Shown here: positions 8,369-20,100 of the stretch, in pieces | How the letters are laid out: each line of letters starts with the position of its first letter | How positions within the stretch are numbered: the first letter of the stretch is position 1 | Assembly (NCBI RefSeq): GCF_948472415.1 | Contig: NZ_OX419519.1 | Coordinates: forward strand, 1,736,001 to 1,800,000 | Direction of reading: 5' to 3' | DNA: 64,000 bases | From: Kitasatospora fiedleri | Lineage (GTDB): Bacteria; Actinomycetota; Actinomycetes; Streptomycetales; Streptomycetaceae | The notes under the pieces: generated by a model | The model's database searches: none | What the model saw: only the letters and a program-made list of their open reading frames with translations | What the model was told of the DNA's origin: nothing | Position numbers and translations under genes: made by a program

Positions 8369-11300
8369 TCAGTTCTCCGTGGTGGTGGGTTGCGGGTCCC
8401 GGTCGGCGTCGGCGTCGGCGGGCGCGGGCAGCAGGCGCCGGCGGACGAAGAAGCCGAGCATCCGGGCGAAGTAGTCGGCGTCCAGGGGCGGGGCGGCGCA
8501 GGTGCGCGGGTCGGTGAGGGCCAGCGTGTTGGCGCTGTCCATGACCGGCATCGCCCGGTCGGGGGTCTCGCCGATCATCGCCATCAGCGGGGCGAGCGCG
8601 CTGTCCTCGCCGTCCCGGTCGACCTGGTCGATCAGCGCGTCGCGCCACTCGTGGAACGGGACGCTGCGGACCGGGAAGCCGAACTCCCGCATCCGGTCGA
8701 AGATCTCGTTCCACTCCAGGGTGTCGGGGCTGATGGTGTGGAAGGTGCGGCCCGGCGACTTGGGGTCGGCCAGCAGCTGGACGACCTGCCGGGCGGTGTG
8801 GTCGACGGTGCCGACCGCCAGCGGGTAGCGGCGCAGCGGGGCCAGGCCGAGCTGGACGCAGCCCTGGATCACCTTGGTGACGTAGTCCTCGCTGTTGGCG
8901 GCGCCGTTGCGGCTGTCGGGCAGCACCGCGCCGGCCCGGTGCACGGCGACCGGGACGCCGCGTTCGCGGGCCAGCGCGATCAGGCCCTCGGCGACCCACT
9001 TGCTCTGGCTGTACGCGGTGTCGTGGCCGACCGGCGGCGGCAGCGGGTCGTCCTCGCGGATCAGGGTGGCGCCGCCGACCACCGCGCCGGCCAGCACGGC
9101 GAGGGTGGAGACGTAGTGGACGGGCTTGAGCCGGGCGGTGGTGGCCAGCCGCAGCACCTCCTGGGTGCCGAGCACGTTGGACGCCTTCAGCGCCCGGTAG
9201 GGGCGGACGAAGTTGACCCAGGCGCCGCAGTGCAGGACGGTGTCGACCTGCTCGGCGAGGGCGGCGAAGCGCTCCGCGCCGAGGCCGAGCAGCGGCTGGG
9301 CGAGGTCGCCGGTGACCACCCGCAGCCGGCGGGCGGCGGGCTGCGGCAGGCCGTAGGAGTCCAGCACGGCGCGCAGCCGCTCCTCGCCCTCGGCCTCGGT
9401 GGCGGCCCGGACCAGGCAGAGCACGGTGGCGTCGGTGCTCGCCAGCAGTTCGGCGCAGAGGAACGCGCCGACGAAGCCGGTGGCGCCGGTGAGCAGCACG
9501 GTGCGCGGCGGGCCGTCCTGGAGCGGCGGCAGTCCCTCGGCGGTGATCGCCGGGTCGAGCCGCACCTCGTCCTCCAGCACCGGGCCGGCCGGCGGGGCCG
9601 CGGCGGCGCCGTCGGCGAGGCGGTCGACCAGGGCGGCGAGCGCGGCGACCGAGGAGGCCCGCAGCACGTCCCGGGCGGAGAGCGTGGAGATGCCGGAGCG
9701 GCGCAGCTGGCGGGTGGCCTGGGTGACCATCAGGGAGTGCGCGCCGAGGTCGAAGAAGTCCTCGTCGACGCCGATCCGTTCGAGGCCGAGCAGGTCGCAC
9801 CAGATCCGGGCGACCTGGAGCTCGCGCGGGGTGCGGGGCGCGTCGTCGGGCTGCGCCGGGGCGGTGGCGGCGGTGTCCGGGTCGGTGTCCCGGGCGGCGG
9901 TGTCCGGTTCGGCGGCGGCGGGTTCGGCCAGGGCGCTGCGGCCGGGTTCGACCCAGTGCCGGGCGCGCTCGAACGGGTAGCCGGGCAGCGGGACGCGGCG
10001 CGGGTCGGCGGGGCCGTGGAAGGCGGGCCAGTCGACCTCGACGCCCTGCTGCCAGAGCCGGCCGACGGCGGTGACCAGGTGCGCCAGGTCGGGCACCGGG
10101 TCGCGCGGCAGGCCCATGGTGGGGATCGCCACCGGGGCGGGGGCCAGCCGCTGGGCGGCGGCGAGCGCGGTGAGCGCCCGGCCCGGGCCGACCTCCAGCA
10201 GGACCCGGCCGGGCCGGTCCAGGGCGGTGCGCAGGCCGTCGGCGTACCGGACGGGTTGGCGCAGGTGGCGGGCCCAGTAGCCGGGGTCGGTGGCCTCGGC
10301 GGCGGTCAGCGGGCGGCCGGTGACGCTGGAGACGACCGGCAGCCGCGGGGCGGACAGGGTCAGGGCGGAGACCCGGCGGGTGAACTCGGGCAGGTGCGGC
10401 TCGACCATCCAGGAGTGGCTGGCGACCGGGACGCTGACCTTGCGGCAGTCGACGCCCTCGGCGCGCAGTTCGGTGAGCAGCGCGGCGATGTCCGCGTCCG
10501 GCCCGGCGACCACGGTCAGGTCGGGGGCGTTGACGGCGGAGACCGAGATCCGCGCGCCGAGCCGGGGGGCGAGCAGCGCCTCGGGCTGCTGGACCACCAG
10601 CATCCGGCCGGGCTCCATGGCGGCGAACAGCTCGCCGCGGGCCAGCGTGATCTCCAGCGCGTCCTCCAGCGAGAACACCCCGGCCAGGCAGGCCGCGACG
10701 TACTCGCCGAGGCTGTGGCCGAGCAGGGCGGCGGGCCGCACGCCCCAGGCCGTCAGCTGCCGGGCCAGCGCGTACTCGACGGTGAACAGCGAGGAGATCA
10801 CCCCGGCGCCCTGGTCGCGGCCCATGGTGGCGGCGCCGCCGCGCAGTTCGCGGCCCTCCAGCGGGGTGAAGGCGGACGGGAAGAGCAGCCGGCGCAGGTC
10901 GTAGCCGAGCCGGGGTTCGAGGAGCGCGGCGCAGCGGTCGACCTCCGCGCGGAACACCTCCTCGGAGCGGTAGACGTCCAGCCCCATGTCGGGGTGCTGC
11001 ATGCCGCCGCCGGGGAAGGTGAACACCGCCTCCTGGCGGCCGCCGCGGACGGTGCGGGTGGTGAGCCGCTCGGGTTCGGCGCCGCGCAGCACGGCGACCG
11101 CGTCGGCGGGGTCGGTGCAGACCGCGAAGCGGCGCACCGGGAAGGCCCGGCGGCCGTCCTGGAGGGTGAAGGCGGTGTCGGCGAGCGGGGCGGCGGCGCC
11201 GGGGCCGGCCAGGTGGTCGGCGAGCCGTTCGGCGGCCCGGTCGGCGGCCTCCTTGGTGTGCGCGGACAGCGGCAGCAGCTGCCAGGCCCGGGCCCGCCCG

Positions 11301-12649
11301 GGGCGCTCGGCGGGGGCGGGGGCCTGTTCGACGACGACGTGGGCGTTGGTGCCGCCGACGCCGAAGGAGCTGACGCCGGCCCGGCGCGGGGTGCCGTCGG
11401 TGTGCCAGTCGGCGGCCTCGGCCGGGACGTGGAACGGGGTGCGCTCCAGGGCCAGGTCGGGGTTGGGGGTGGTGAAGTTGGCGGTCGGCGGGATCACCGC
11501 GTGGTGCACGGCCAGGGCGGCGCGCATCAGTCCGGCGACGCCGGCCGCGGCGTCCAGGTGGCCGATGTTGGCCTTGACCGAGCCGAGCGCGCACTGGCCG
11601 GGCCGGGTGCCGGGCGAGTCGAACGCCTGGGTGAGGGCGGTGACCTCGATCGGGTCGCCGACCCGGGTGGCGGTGCCGTGCGTCTCGACGTAGCCGACGG
11701 TGGCGGGGTCGACGCCGGCCACCGCGAGGGCGGCGGCGACCGCCCGGGACTGGCCGTCGACGCTGGGGGCCGCGTAACCGGCCTTCAGCGAGCCGTCGTT
11801 GTTGATCGCGGAGCCGCGGATCACCGCGTAGACGTGGTCGCGGTCGGCGAGCGCCTCGCTGAGCCGGCGCAGCACCAGCACCACGGCGCCGTTGCCGGGC
11901 ACGGTGCCGCCGCTGTCGGCGTCGAACGGGCGGCAGTGGCCGTCGGCGCTGAACAGGCCGCTGTCGGCGGCGGGGTAGCCGCTCTTCAGCGGCAGGTTGA
12001 TCGCCACGCCGCCGACCAGCGCGGTGTCGCACTCGTAGTTGAGCAGCGACTGGCAGGCCAGGTGGGTGGCGACCAGCGAGGTGGAGCAGGCGGTCTGCAC
12101 GGTCAGCGCGGGCCCGGTGAGGTCCATGGTGTGGGCGACCCGGGTGGCCAGGAAGTCCTTGTCGTTGAACATCCGGGCGACGGGGGCCATCGGGGAGCGC
12201 TGGAAGCGGGCGTTGGTGGAGAGGTTGGCCATCAGGTACTTGTTCATGAAGGTGCCGGCGAACACGCCGACCTCCCCGGTGAACCGGGCCGGGTCGTGGC
12301 CGCTGTCCTCGACGGCCTGCCAGGCGGTCTCGCAGAACACCCGGTGCTGCGGGTCCATGGTCTCCGCCTCGCGGGCGTTGAACCCGAAGAAGGCGGCGTC
12401 GAAGGCGTCGGCCTCCGGGAGGTACCCGGCGGCGGGGACGTAGTCCGGGTCGTCGGCGGTGGCCGGGTCGACGCCGGCGGCGAGCAGTTCCTCCCGGGTG
12501 AAGCGGGTGATCGACTCGACGCCGTCGCGCATGTTGCGCCAGAACCCGTCGACGGTGTCGGCCCCGGGCACCCGGCAGGCCATGCCGACCACGGCGACCG
12601 GCTCGACCTCGTACTCCTCGGGGGCCTGCGGTTGCTGCGGACTGGTCAT
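8369..12649 (-). CDS. Type I PKS module KS-AT-ACP with terminal reductase
   Basis: A 1426-residue one-module polyketide synthase. The KS (about 15-440) has Cys188 in TACSTS and the histidines in VETHGT and NIGHLDAAAG. The AT (about 545-870) has GHSLGEY and a VASHS motif where malonyl-specific ATs usually have HAFHS, so extender choice is uncertain. The ACP (about 950-1020) carries the phosphopantetheine serine in LGAHSL. A thioester-reductase domain (about 1060-1410) has TGATGFVG and catalytic YSQSK. There is no KR, DH, ER or thioesterase. The protein should add one unreduced C2/C3 unit and release the chain by NAD(P)H reduction as an aldehyde or alcohol. It overlaps the upstream NRPS by ATGA and so is predicted to be the last module. 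Confidence 0.93.
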   Translation of the reverse strand: MTSPQQPQAPEEYEVEPVAVVGMACRVPGADTVDGFWRNMRDGVESITRFTREELLAAGVDPATADDPDYVPAAGYLPEADAFDAAFFGFNAREAETMDPQHRVFCETAWQAVEDSGHDPARFTGEVGVFAGTFMNKYLMANLSTNARFQRSPMAPVARMFNDKDFLATRVAHTMDLTGPALTVQTACSTSLVATHLACQSLLNYECDTALVGGVAINLPLKSGYPAADSGLFSADGHCRPFDADSGGTVPGNGAVVLVLRRLSEALADRDHVYAVIRGSAINNDGSLKAGYAAPSVDGQSRAVAAALAVAGVDPATVGYVETHGTATRVGDPIEVTALTQAFDSPGTRPGQCALGSVKANIGHLDAAAGVAGLMRAALAVHHAVIPPTANFTTPNPDLALERTPFHVPAEAADWHTDGTPRRAGVSSFGVGGTNAHVVVEQAPAPAERPGRARAWQLLPLSAHTKEAADRAAERLADHLAGPGAAAPLADTAFTLQDGRRAFPVRRFAVCTDPADAVAVLRGAEPERLTTRTVRGGRQEAVFTFPGGGMQHPDMGLDVYRSEEVFRAEVDRCAALLEPRLGYDLRRLLFPSAFTPLEGRELRGGAATMGRDQGAGVISSLFTVEYALARQLTAWGVRPAALLGHSLGEYVAACLAGVFSLEDALEITLARGELFAAMEPGRMLVVQQPEALLAPRLGARISVSAVNAPDLTVVAGPDADIAALLTELRAEGVDCRKVSVPVASHSWMVEPHLPEFTRRVSALTLSAPRLPVVSSVTGRPLTAAEATDPGYWARHLRQPVRYADGLRTALDRPGRVLLEVGPGRALTALAAAQRLAPAPVAIPTMGLPRDPVPDLAHLVTAVGRLWQQGVEVDWPAFHGPADPRRVPLPGYPFERARHWVEPGRSALAEPAAAEPDTAARDTDPDTAATAPAQPDDAPRTPRELQVARIWCDLLGLERIGVDEDFFDLGAHSLMVTQATRQLRRSGISTLSARDVLRASSVAALAALVDRLADGAAAAPPAGPVLEDEVRLDPAITAEGLPPLQDGPPRTVLLTGATGFVGAFLCAELLASTDATVLCLVRAATEAEGEERLRAVLDSYGLPQPAARRLRVVTGDLAQPLLGLGAERFAALAEQVDTVLHCGAWVNFVRPYRALKASNVLGTQEVLRLATTARLKPVHYVSTLAVLAGAVVGGATLIREDDPLPPPVGHDTAYSQSKWVAEGLIALARERGVPVAVHRAGAVLPDSRNGAANSEDYVTKVIQGCVQLGLAPLRRYPLAVGTVDHTARQVVQLLADPKSPGRTFHTISPDTLEWNEIFDRMREFGFPVRSVPFHEWRDALIDQVDRDGEDSALAPLMAMIGETPDRAMPVMDSANTLALTDPRTCAAPPLDADYFARMLGFFVRRRLLPAPADADADRDPQPTTTEN

Positions 12650-15600
12650 CGCGCGTCCTTCCGATCACGGCGCAGCCGGGCCTGGCGGGCGAGGGCGGCG
12701 GCGCGCCGGCCGGCCGCCTCGCGGACCTGCTCGATGTCCTGCTCCCGTTCGGCGCGCCGCCGGTCGGCGCCCTCGTGGGCGGCGACCAGGGTGCGGACGG
12801 TCGGGTAGCGGAACAGGTCGACCAGGGAGAGCGTGTCGCCGAGGACCGGCTGGAGCCGGCTCCTGGCCTGGACGGCGAGCAGCGAGTTGCCGCCGGACTC
12901 GAAGAAGTTGTCCTCGACGCCGATCCGTTCGGCGCGCAGGACGGCCGCGAACACCTCGGCGACCTGCCGCTCCAGGTCGCTGCCGGGGGCCTGGTAGGCG
13001 GTGGCGGGGCGGGCCTGCGGGTCGGGCAGCCGGTGGCGGTCCACCTTGCCGTTGGGGGTGCGGGGCAGGGCGTCGAGCAGCACCAGGTCGGCGGGGACCA
13101 TGTAGTCGGGCAGGGTGAGCGCGGCGTGCGCCTTGAGCGCGGCGGCGGTCGGCGGTTCGGCGTCCTCGCCGCGGGCGGCGGGCACGCAGTAGGCGACCAG
13201 CCGGCCGTGGTCCCCGCTGCCGCGGACGGTGGCGACCGCCTCGGTGACCTCGGGGTGGGCGGCCAGCACGGCCTCGATCTCGCCGAGCTCGATCCGGTGG
13301 CCGAGCACCTTGACCTGGTGGTCGAGCCGGCCGAGGAACTCCAGTTCGCCGTCGGGGCGGCGGCGGACCAGGTCGCCGGTGCGGTAGAGCCGGGCGCCGG
13401 GCTCGCCGGAGAACGGGTCCGGGACGAAGCGCTCGGCGGTGAGCGCGGCCCGGCCGAGGTAGCCGCGGGCGATGCCGGGGCCGCCGAGCAGCAGTTCGCC
13501 GGGCACCCGGTCCGGGACCGGCCGCAGGTGCGGGTCCACCACGTAGGCGCGGACGTTGGCCAGCGGGCGGCCGATGGCGACCGGCCCGTCGGCGCCGACC
13601 CGCGCGGTGGTGGCCCAGACGGTGGCCTCGGTGGGCCCGTACATGTTGTGCACCCGGCCGGGCAGCAGGGCGGCGAGTTCGGCGGCCAGCGCGGGCGGCA
13701 GCGCCTCGCCGCCGACCAGCAGCCGGTCCAGGCCGGCCAGCGCGGCGCGGGAGTCCGGTTCGCGCTGGAGCACGCCGGCCACCGACGGGGTGCACTGGAG
13801 GGCGGCCACCCGGTGGCGGGTCAGCTGGGCGGCGATCGGCTCGTCGGCCAGGGCGGTGCGGCGGCGCTGCTCGCTGAGTTCGCGGGCCTCGGCGAGCAGC
13901 GGCAGCGAGTCGAGCACCTCGTGGTGCGGGACGCCGAAGTCGATCAGGCAGGCGACCTCGTCGACGCCGACGGCCTTCATCCGGTCGACCTGGTCGGCGC
14001 AGTCGGCGGGGGTGCCGAGCAGCGCGGAGGTCTCGAAGAACCGCTCGAAGGCGCGCTCGACCAGCTGGTCGAGTTCCGCCTCGGGCAGCGCGCGCAGGTC
14101 GAGGTCGCTGCCGAGCGCCTGGCTGAGGCCGGAGAGCAGGTCCAGCGAGGACTTGATGTACGCGCACAGCGGGGCCCGGACGGTCTCCCGGACGGCGTCC
14201 CGGTCGGTGCCGACGAAGGTGTGCAGCATCAGGGTGACGTGCCCGTCGCCGGGGTGGCCGGCGGCCCGCCAGGACTCCCGGTACAGCTCGATCTTGCGGG
14301 CGAGCTGTTCGGCGCTGTGGCCGAGCAGGTGGGTGAGCAGGCCCGCGCCGGCCTCGCCGGCCAGCTGGAAGGTCTCCGGGCTGCGGGCGCTGGTGACCCA
14401 GACCGGCAGTTCGGCCTGGACCGGGGAGGGGAAGATCCGCACCTCGGTCTCGGCACCGACGCCGTTGGTGCGGACGGTGCGCTCGCCGCGCCACAGCCGC
14501 CGCACCTCCTCCAGCGCGGTCATCATGACCTTCTTGCGGTCGGCGTACTTCTCCGGGGCGAGCACGAAGTCGTCGGGCTGCCAGCCGGAGGCGATGGACA
14601 TCCCGACCCGGCCGCCGGAGAGGTTGTCCACCACGGACCACTCCTCGGCGACCCGCAGCGGGTCGTGCAGCGGCAGCACCACGCTGCCGGCCCGCACCGC
14701 GACGTTCTCGGTGATCGCGGCGACGGCGGCGGCGGTCACCGCCGGGTTGGGGTAGAGGCCGCCGAACTCGTGGAAGTGCCGCTCGGGCGTCCACACCGCG
14801 CTGAACCCGTTGCGGTCGGCGAACCGGGCGCCCTCGGTGAGCAGCCGGTAGGCGTCCTCCGGGTCGCCGCCCTGGTCGCCGCCGAAGTAGAACACGCTGA
14901 ACTCGATCGGGCGGGTCTGCACCGCGGCGGTGACCGCGGCGCCGCCGCGGGCCTCGGCCGGGGTCGGCTCGTCGCCGCGGAGCACCACCCGGTAGCCGCG
15001 GGCCAGCGTCCAGAGCAGTTCGAGCACCGAGATGTCGAAGGAGACGCTGGTGACGGCCAGCCAGCCGGCCGGCGGGTCGCCGTCGAGCATCCGGTCGATG
15101 CCGCTGAAGAAGGTCCGCACGTTGCGGTGGGTGAGCATCACGCCCTTGGGGCGGCCGGTCGAGCCGGAGGTGTAGATGACGTAGGCGAGCTGGTCGGGGC
15201 TCTCCTCGGCCGGGGCCTCCAGGGGGCCGGAGCGGCCGGAGCGGCCCGGTCGTGCTGGTCGTGCTGGTCGTCCTGGTCGTCCTGGTCGATCCGCAGCAGT
15301 GCGGCGGGGCCGTCCGCGAGGCGGCGGGCGAGCGGGCCGCTGGTGACGATCACCGGGGTGCCGGAGTCCTCGACCATGAACGCCAGCCGGTCGGCCGGGT
15401 AGGCCGGGTCCAGCGGCAGGTAGGCGCCGCCGGCCTTGAGCACCGCGAGCAGCGCGACCACCAGCTCGGGCGAGCGCTCCAGGTGGATGCCGACCACCAC
15501 GTCCCGGCCCACGCCGCGGGCCCGCAGCCGGGCCGCCAGGCGCTCGGCGCGCTCGTCCAACTCCCGGTAGCTGATGGCCTGTTCGGGGTCATCGGCGGCG

Positions 15601-17114
15601 GCGACCAGGGCGGGTGCGTCGGGGGTGCGGGCGGCCTGCTCGGCGATCAGCCGGTGGATCGGGGCCGTCGGGGCGGCGGACGGGGCCGGGTTCCACTCGT
15701 GCAGGATCCGGCGGGTCTCCTCGGCGGAGAGCACCGGCAGCCGGCCGATCGGCAGGTCCGGGTCGGCGGTGGCCGCGCCCAGCACGGTGCGGAACTGGGC
15801 GGTCAGGGCCTGCGCGGTCGCCTCGTCGAACAGGTCGGTGGCGTACTCCAGCCGTCCGGTGAGCCGCTCGCCGGAGCGGGTCAGGCTGAGCGTCAGGTCG
15901 AACTTGGCGCTCGCGGTGTCGCCGGGCACCATCCGGACCGTGCAGCCGGGCAGGTCGAGGCCGTCGGAGCCGCCCTCGTGGTAGCTGACCATCAGCTGGA
16001 ACAGCGGGTTGTAGGCCGGGTCGCGGACCGGGTTGAGCTCCTCGATCAGCTTCTCGAACGGCAGGTCCTGGTGGGCCACCGCGGCCCGGCTCTCGTCCCG
16101 GGCGCGCAGCACCAGGTCGCGGAAGGCCGGGTTGCCGGAGACGTCGATCCGCTGGACCACGGTGTTGGCGAAGAAGCCGATCAGCGGGTGCAGTTCGGCC
16201 CGGGCGCGGCCGGCCACCGGCGAGCCGACGATCACCTCCTCGCCGCCGGTGTGGGCGTGCGCCAGGGCGGCGAACGCGGCCAGCAGCACGGCGAACGGGG
16301 TGGCGCCGCAGGCCCGGGCCAGCGCGTCCACCCGGTCGGCGGTGGCCGGGTCGACCGGGAAGTCGAGGTGCGCGCCGGCGTAGCTCTGCTGCGGCGGCCG
16401 GGGCCGGTCGGCGGGCAGGGTGGCCAGCGCGGGCGCGCCGTCCAGGCGGCGGCGCCAGTGGTCGAGCGCCTCGGCCAGCGGCTCGCCGCCGAGCCGGGCC
16501 AGCTGCTGCTCGGCGAAGGCCGCGTACTGGGTCTCCAGGGCGGGCAGCGCCGCCTCGGTTCCCTCGGTGAACTCCCGGTACAGCGCCGAGAGTTCACCGG
16601 AGAGCAGGCCCAGCGACCAGCCGTCGCAGGCGATGTGGTGCAGGCTCAGGCAGAACCAGTGCTCCTCGGCGTCCAGCCGCAGCAGCAGCGGGCGGACCAT
16701 CAGGTCCTGCTCCAGGTCGAACGGGCGGCGGGCCTCCTCCTCGGCCAGCCGCTCGGCCTCGGCCAGCGGGTCGGGCAGACCGCGCAGGTCGACCAGCGGG
16801 ACGGGCACCGGCTCGGCCGGGCGGACGAACTGGCGCGGGGCGCCGTCGACCGGGCGGAACACGGTGCGCAGCACCTGGTGGCGGCGGACCACGGCGGTCA
16901 GCGCGCGCTCCAGCGCCGCGGCGTCCAGCGGGCCGGTGATCCGGTGGACCATCGGCACCACGTACACCGGGTTGTCCGGGTCGAGCTGGTCGAGGAACCA
17001 CAGGCGCTGCTGCGGGAAGGACAGCGGGTGGTGCTGTTCGGCGAGGCGCTGCCGGAGCCGTTCGGCGAGCAGCGCCCGGCGGGCGTCCGGGGAGTCGGGG
17101 GTGGTGGCCGTCAT
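12646..17114 (-). CDS. NRPS C-A-T with monooxygenase-interrupted A domain (frameshifted in this sequence)
   Basis: The ATG at 17114 overlaps the upstream NRPS stop. The product is about 1489 residues if one base is added. Order: C domain (HHIACDGWS); A domain up to core A4 (FDIS); a luciferase-like flavin monooxygenase insert of about 350 residues (roughly 14970-13870); the rest of the A domain ([18 protein letters not shown]); and a carrier domain (GGNSL). My reading of the binding pocket is D-I-L-Q-L-G-M-V-W, a glycine-type code. Monooxygenase inserts in glycine A domains are known from MtaG/MelG of myxothiazol and melithiazol. The frame breaks at the C-run 15222-15226 (plus-strand G5): the upstream frame fails after about 15225 and the downstream frame opens without a start codon. 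One extra C joins them as ...[19 protein letters not shown], a normal A3 region. The FMN reductase at 6124 probably serves the insert. Confidence 0.9.
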
Positions 17115-20100
17115 CGCTCTACCTCGTTCTCGGCCAGGTCGCGCAGCAGCGCCTCGACCTCGTCGTCGGACAGTTCGTGGAGCCGGTCGAGCAGGTCCTC
17201 GCCGTAGCCGGCGGCCGGGGCCTGCACGCCGTCGCCGTCGGTGTCGGCGGCCGGGGTGTCGGCGGCGGCCCGGGCGGCGTCCACCTCGGCGGCCAGCCGG
17301 GCGACCGTGGGCAGTTGCAGGAAGCGGCGCAGCGGGACCTCGGTGCGGTGCAGCTCGTTGACCCGGGCGACGGTGCGCATGGCGAGCAGCGAGTTGCCGC
17401 CGAGGGCGAAGAAGTCGTCGGTGGCGCCGATCGCGGCGACCCCGAGCAGTTCGGCGACCAGCCCGGCCAGTTCCCGCTCGGTGGCGGTGCGGGGCTCGAC
17501 CCGGTCGTCCGCGGCGAGGTCCTGGTCGCCGACCGGCGGCAGCGCGGCGCGGTCGATCTTGCCGCTGGCGGTCAGCGGCATCGCGGGCAGCTGCACGTAC
17601 GCGGCGGGCAGCAGGTAGGGCGGCAGCGCGGCGGCCAGGAAGTCGCGCAGCTCGGCGACCGGGAGCGGGGCGTCGGCCGGGACCAGGTAGGCGACCAGGC
17701 GGCGTCCGGAGGGGGCGTCGTCGACCAGGACGGCGGTCTGCCGGACGGCGGGGTGCGCGGCGAGGGCCGCCTCGACCTCGCCGGGTTCGATCCGGAAGCC
17801 GCGGATCTTGACCTGGTGGTCGGCCCGGCCGAGGAAGTCCAGGCTGCCGTCGGGGCGGGTGCGGACCATGTCGCCGGTGCGGTACATCCGGGAGCCGTCG
17901 GCGGCGAACGGGTCGGGCAGGAAGCGCTCGGCGGTGAGCCCGGGCCGGCCGGCGTAGCCGCGGGCGACGCCGGGGCCGCCGACGTACAGCTCGCCGGGGA
18001 CGCCGGTCGGGACGGGGCGCAGGTGCCGGTCGAGCACGTAGCCGGTGGTGTTGGCGATCGGGCGGCCGATCGGCACCGAGGTGGCGTCGGCGGGCAGGTC
18101 GCGGATCGGGTGGCAGACCGCGAAGGTGGTGGTCTCGGTCGGCCCGTAGCCGTTCAGCAGGTGCGCGGGGCGGCCGTCGGCCGGGCGCTCCAGCAGCTGG
18201 CGGATTCGGGCGAGGTTGAGCACGTCGCCGCCGACCAGCAGGTGGCGCAGGCCCGCGAAGGTGTCGGGGTGGGTGCCCATCACCTCGGTGAACAGCGCGG
18301 AGGTGATGAACATGCTGGTCGCGCCGTGCCGGCGCAGGGCCCGGCCCAGCCCGCCGGGGGTGAGCACCTCCTCGGTGTCGATCACCGCGAGGGTGCCGCC
18401 GTGCAGCAGCGCGCCCCACACCTCGAAGGTCAGCGCGTCGAAGGAGGCGTCGGCGATCTGCGGGAAGCACTCGTCCGGCCCGAACGCCACGTAGTCCGTC
18501 GCGCTGACCAGCCGCAGCACCGAGCGGTGCTCGACCATCACGCCCTTGGGGCGGCCGGTGGAGCCGGAGGTGAACAGGATGTAGGCGAGGCCGTCGGGGG
18601 TGGCGTCCGTCTCGGGGGCGGTGGCGGGGGCGGCGGCCAGTTCCTCGGCCAGGGCGTCCAGGGCGAGCGGCTCGGCGGTGCCCGCCGGGACCAGGCCGGT
18701 CAGGTCGGCGCGGGTGAGCACCACGGGGGCCTCGGTGTCGGCGAGCATCGCGGCGATCCGCTCGCGCGGGTAGCCGGGGTCGAGCGGCACGTAGCCGCCG
18801 CCGGCCTTGAGGACGGCGAGCAGGGCGGTGACCATCCGGTCGCCGCGCTCCAGCAGGACGCCCACCGGGGTGTCCCGGCCGACGCCGCGCCGGCGCAGCA
18901 GGTGGGCGATCCGGTTGGACTCCTCGTCCAGCTCCCGGTAGGTGGCGGAGCGCTCGCCGTACACCAGCGCGACCTTGTCCGGGTGGCGGGCGGCCTGTTC
19001 GGCGAACAGGCCGCCGATGGTGCGGTCGGCGCCGTAGGCGGTGGCGGGCCCGGCGGCGGCGTCGAGCACCCGGCGGCGCTCGGCCTCCGGGAGCAGGTCG
19101 AGCCGGTCGTAGGGCAGTTCGGGGTCGTCGAGGGCGGCGGCCAGCAGGGTGAAGTAGTGGCCGACCATCCGGCGGACGGTCTCCGGCTCGAACAGGTCGG
19201 TGGCGTACTCCCAGATCAGGGTGATCGGGGCGTCGTCGTCGGCCACGCCGTGGCCGGCCCGCTGCTCGGCGCGGGGCAGCACGACCACGTTCAGGTCGGT
19301 CTTGGCGGAGCCGTTGTGCCGCTCCAGGACGCTGCCGCTCAGGCCGGCGAACTCCAGGTCGGGCAGCTGCGAGTCGTGGAAGCTGAACATGACCTGGAAC
19401 AGCGGGTTGCGGGACGGGTCGCGGGGCAGGTCGAGCGCCTCGACCAGCCGGTCCAGCGGGGTGTCCTGCCACTGGTGGGCGCGGCCGGCGGTGGCGTGCA
19501 CCCGCTGGGCGAGCAGGTCGAAGCCGGGGGCGCCGGAGAGGTCGACGCGCAGCGGCACGGTGTTCACGACCATGCCCATCATCTGCTCGATCTCGGCGAG
19601 CCGGCGGTTGGCCATGCCGGTGCCGACCACCAGGTCGTGCTGGCCGCTGTAGCGGGACATCAGGGCGGCGAAGCCGGTGAGCATCGCGGTGTACAGGGTG
19701 ACGCCGCGGGAGCGGGCGTGGCTGCGCAGCGCGCGGGCCAGGCCGGACGGCAGGTCGATCCGGACGGCGGCCCCGGCGAAGGACTGGTCGGCGGGCCGCG
19801 GGTGGTCGGTGGCGAGCTCCAACGCGGCCGGGACGCCCGCGAGTTCGCGGGTCCAGTGGTCGAGGTAGCCGTCCAGCACCGCGCCCTGCAGCCACGCGCG
19901 CTGCCAGCGGGAGAAGTCGGTGTAGCCGATCGGCGGCTCGGGCAGCGGGGAGGGGCGGCCCGCGGCGAGCGCCGGGTAGATGTCCTGGAGCTCGTGCAGG
20001 AACAGCGCGTACGACCAGCCGTCGTGCACCAGGTGGTGCTCGACGTGCACCAGGGTGTGGTCCTCGGCGGTGTGCCGGATCAGCACCCAGCGGGCCAGCG

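Noticed and set aside
4376..8517. Large plus-strand open frames opposite the carboxyltransferase, FMN reductase and amidohydrolase genes
   Set aside because: Composition is Gly/Arg/Val-rich shadow sequence with no domain motifs; the minus-strand genes are clear.
38..12808. Long antisense open frames opposite the diiron, carboxyltransferase and NRPS/PKS genes
   Set aside because: They mirror third-position GC bias and encode Arg/Gly/Pro/Val-rich sequence without motifs.
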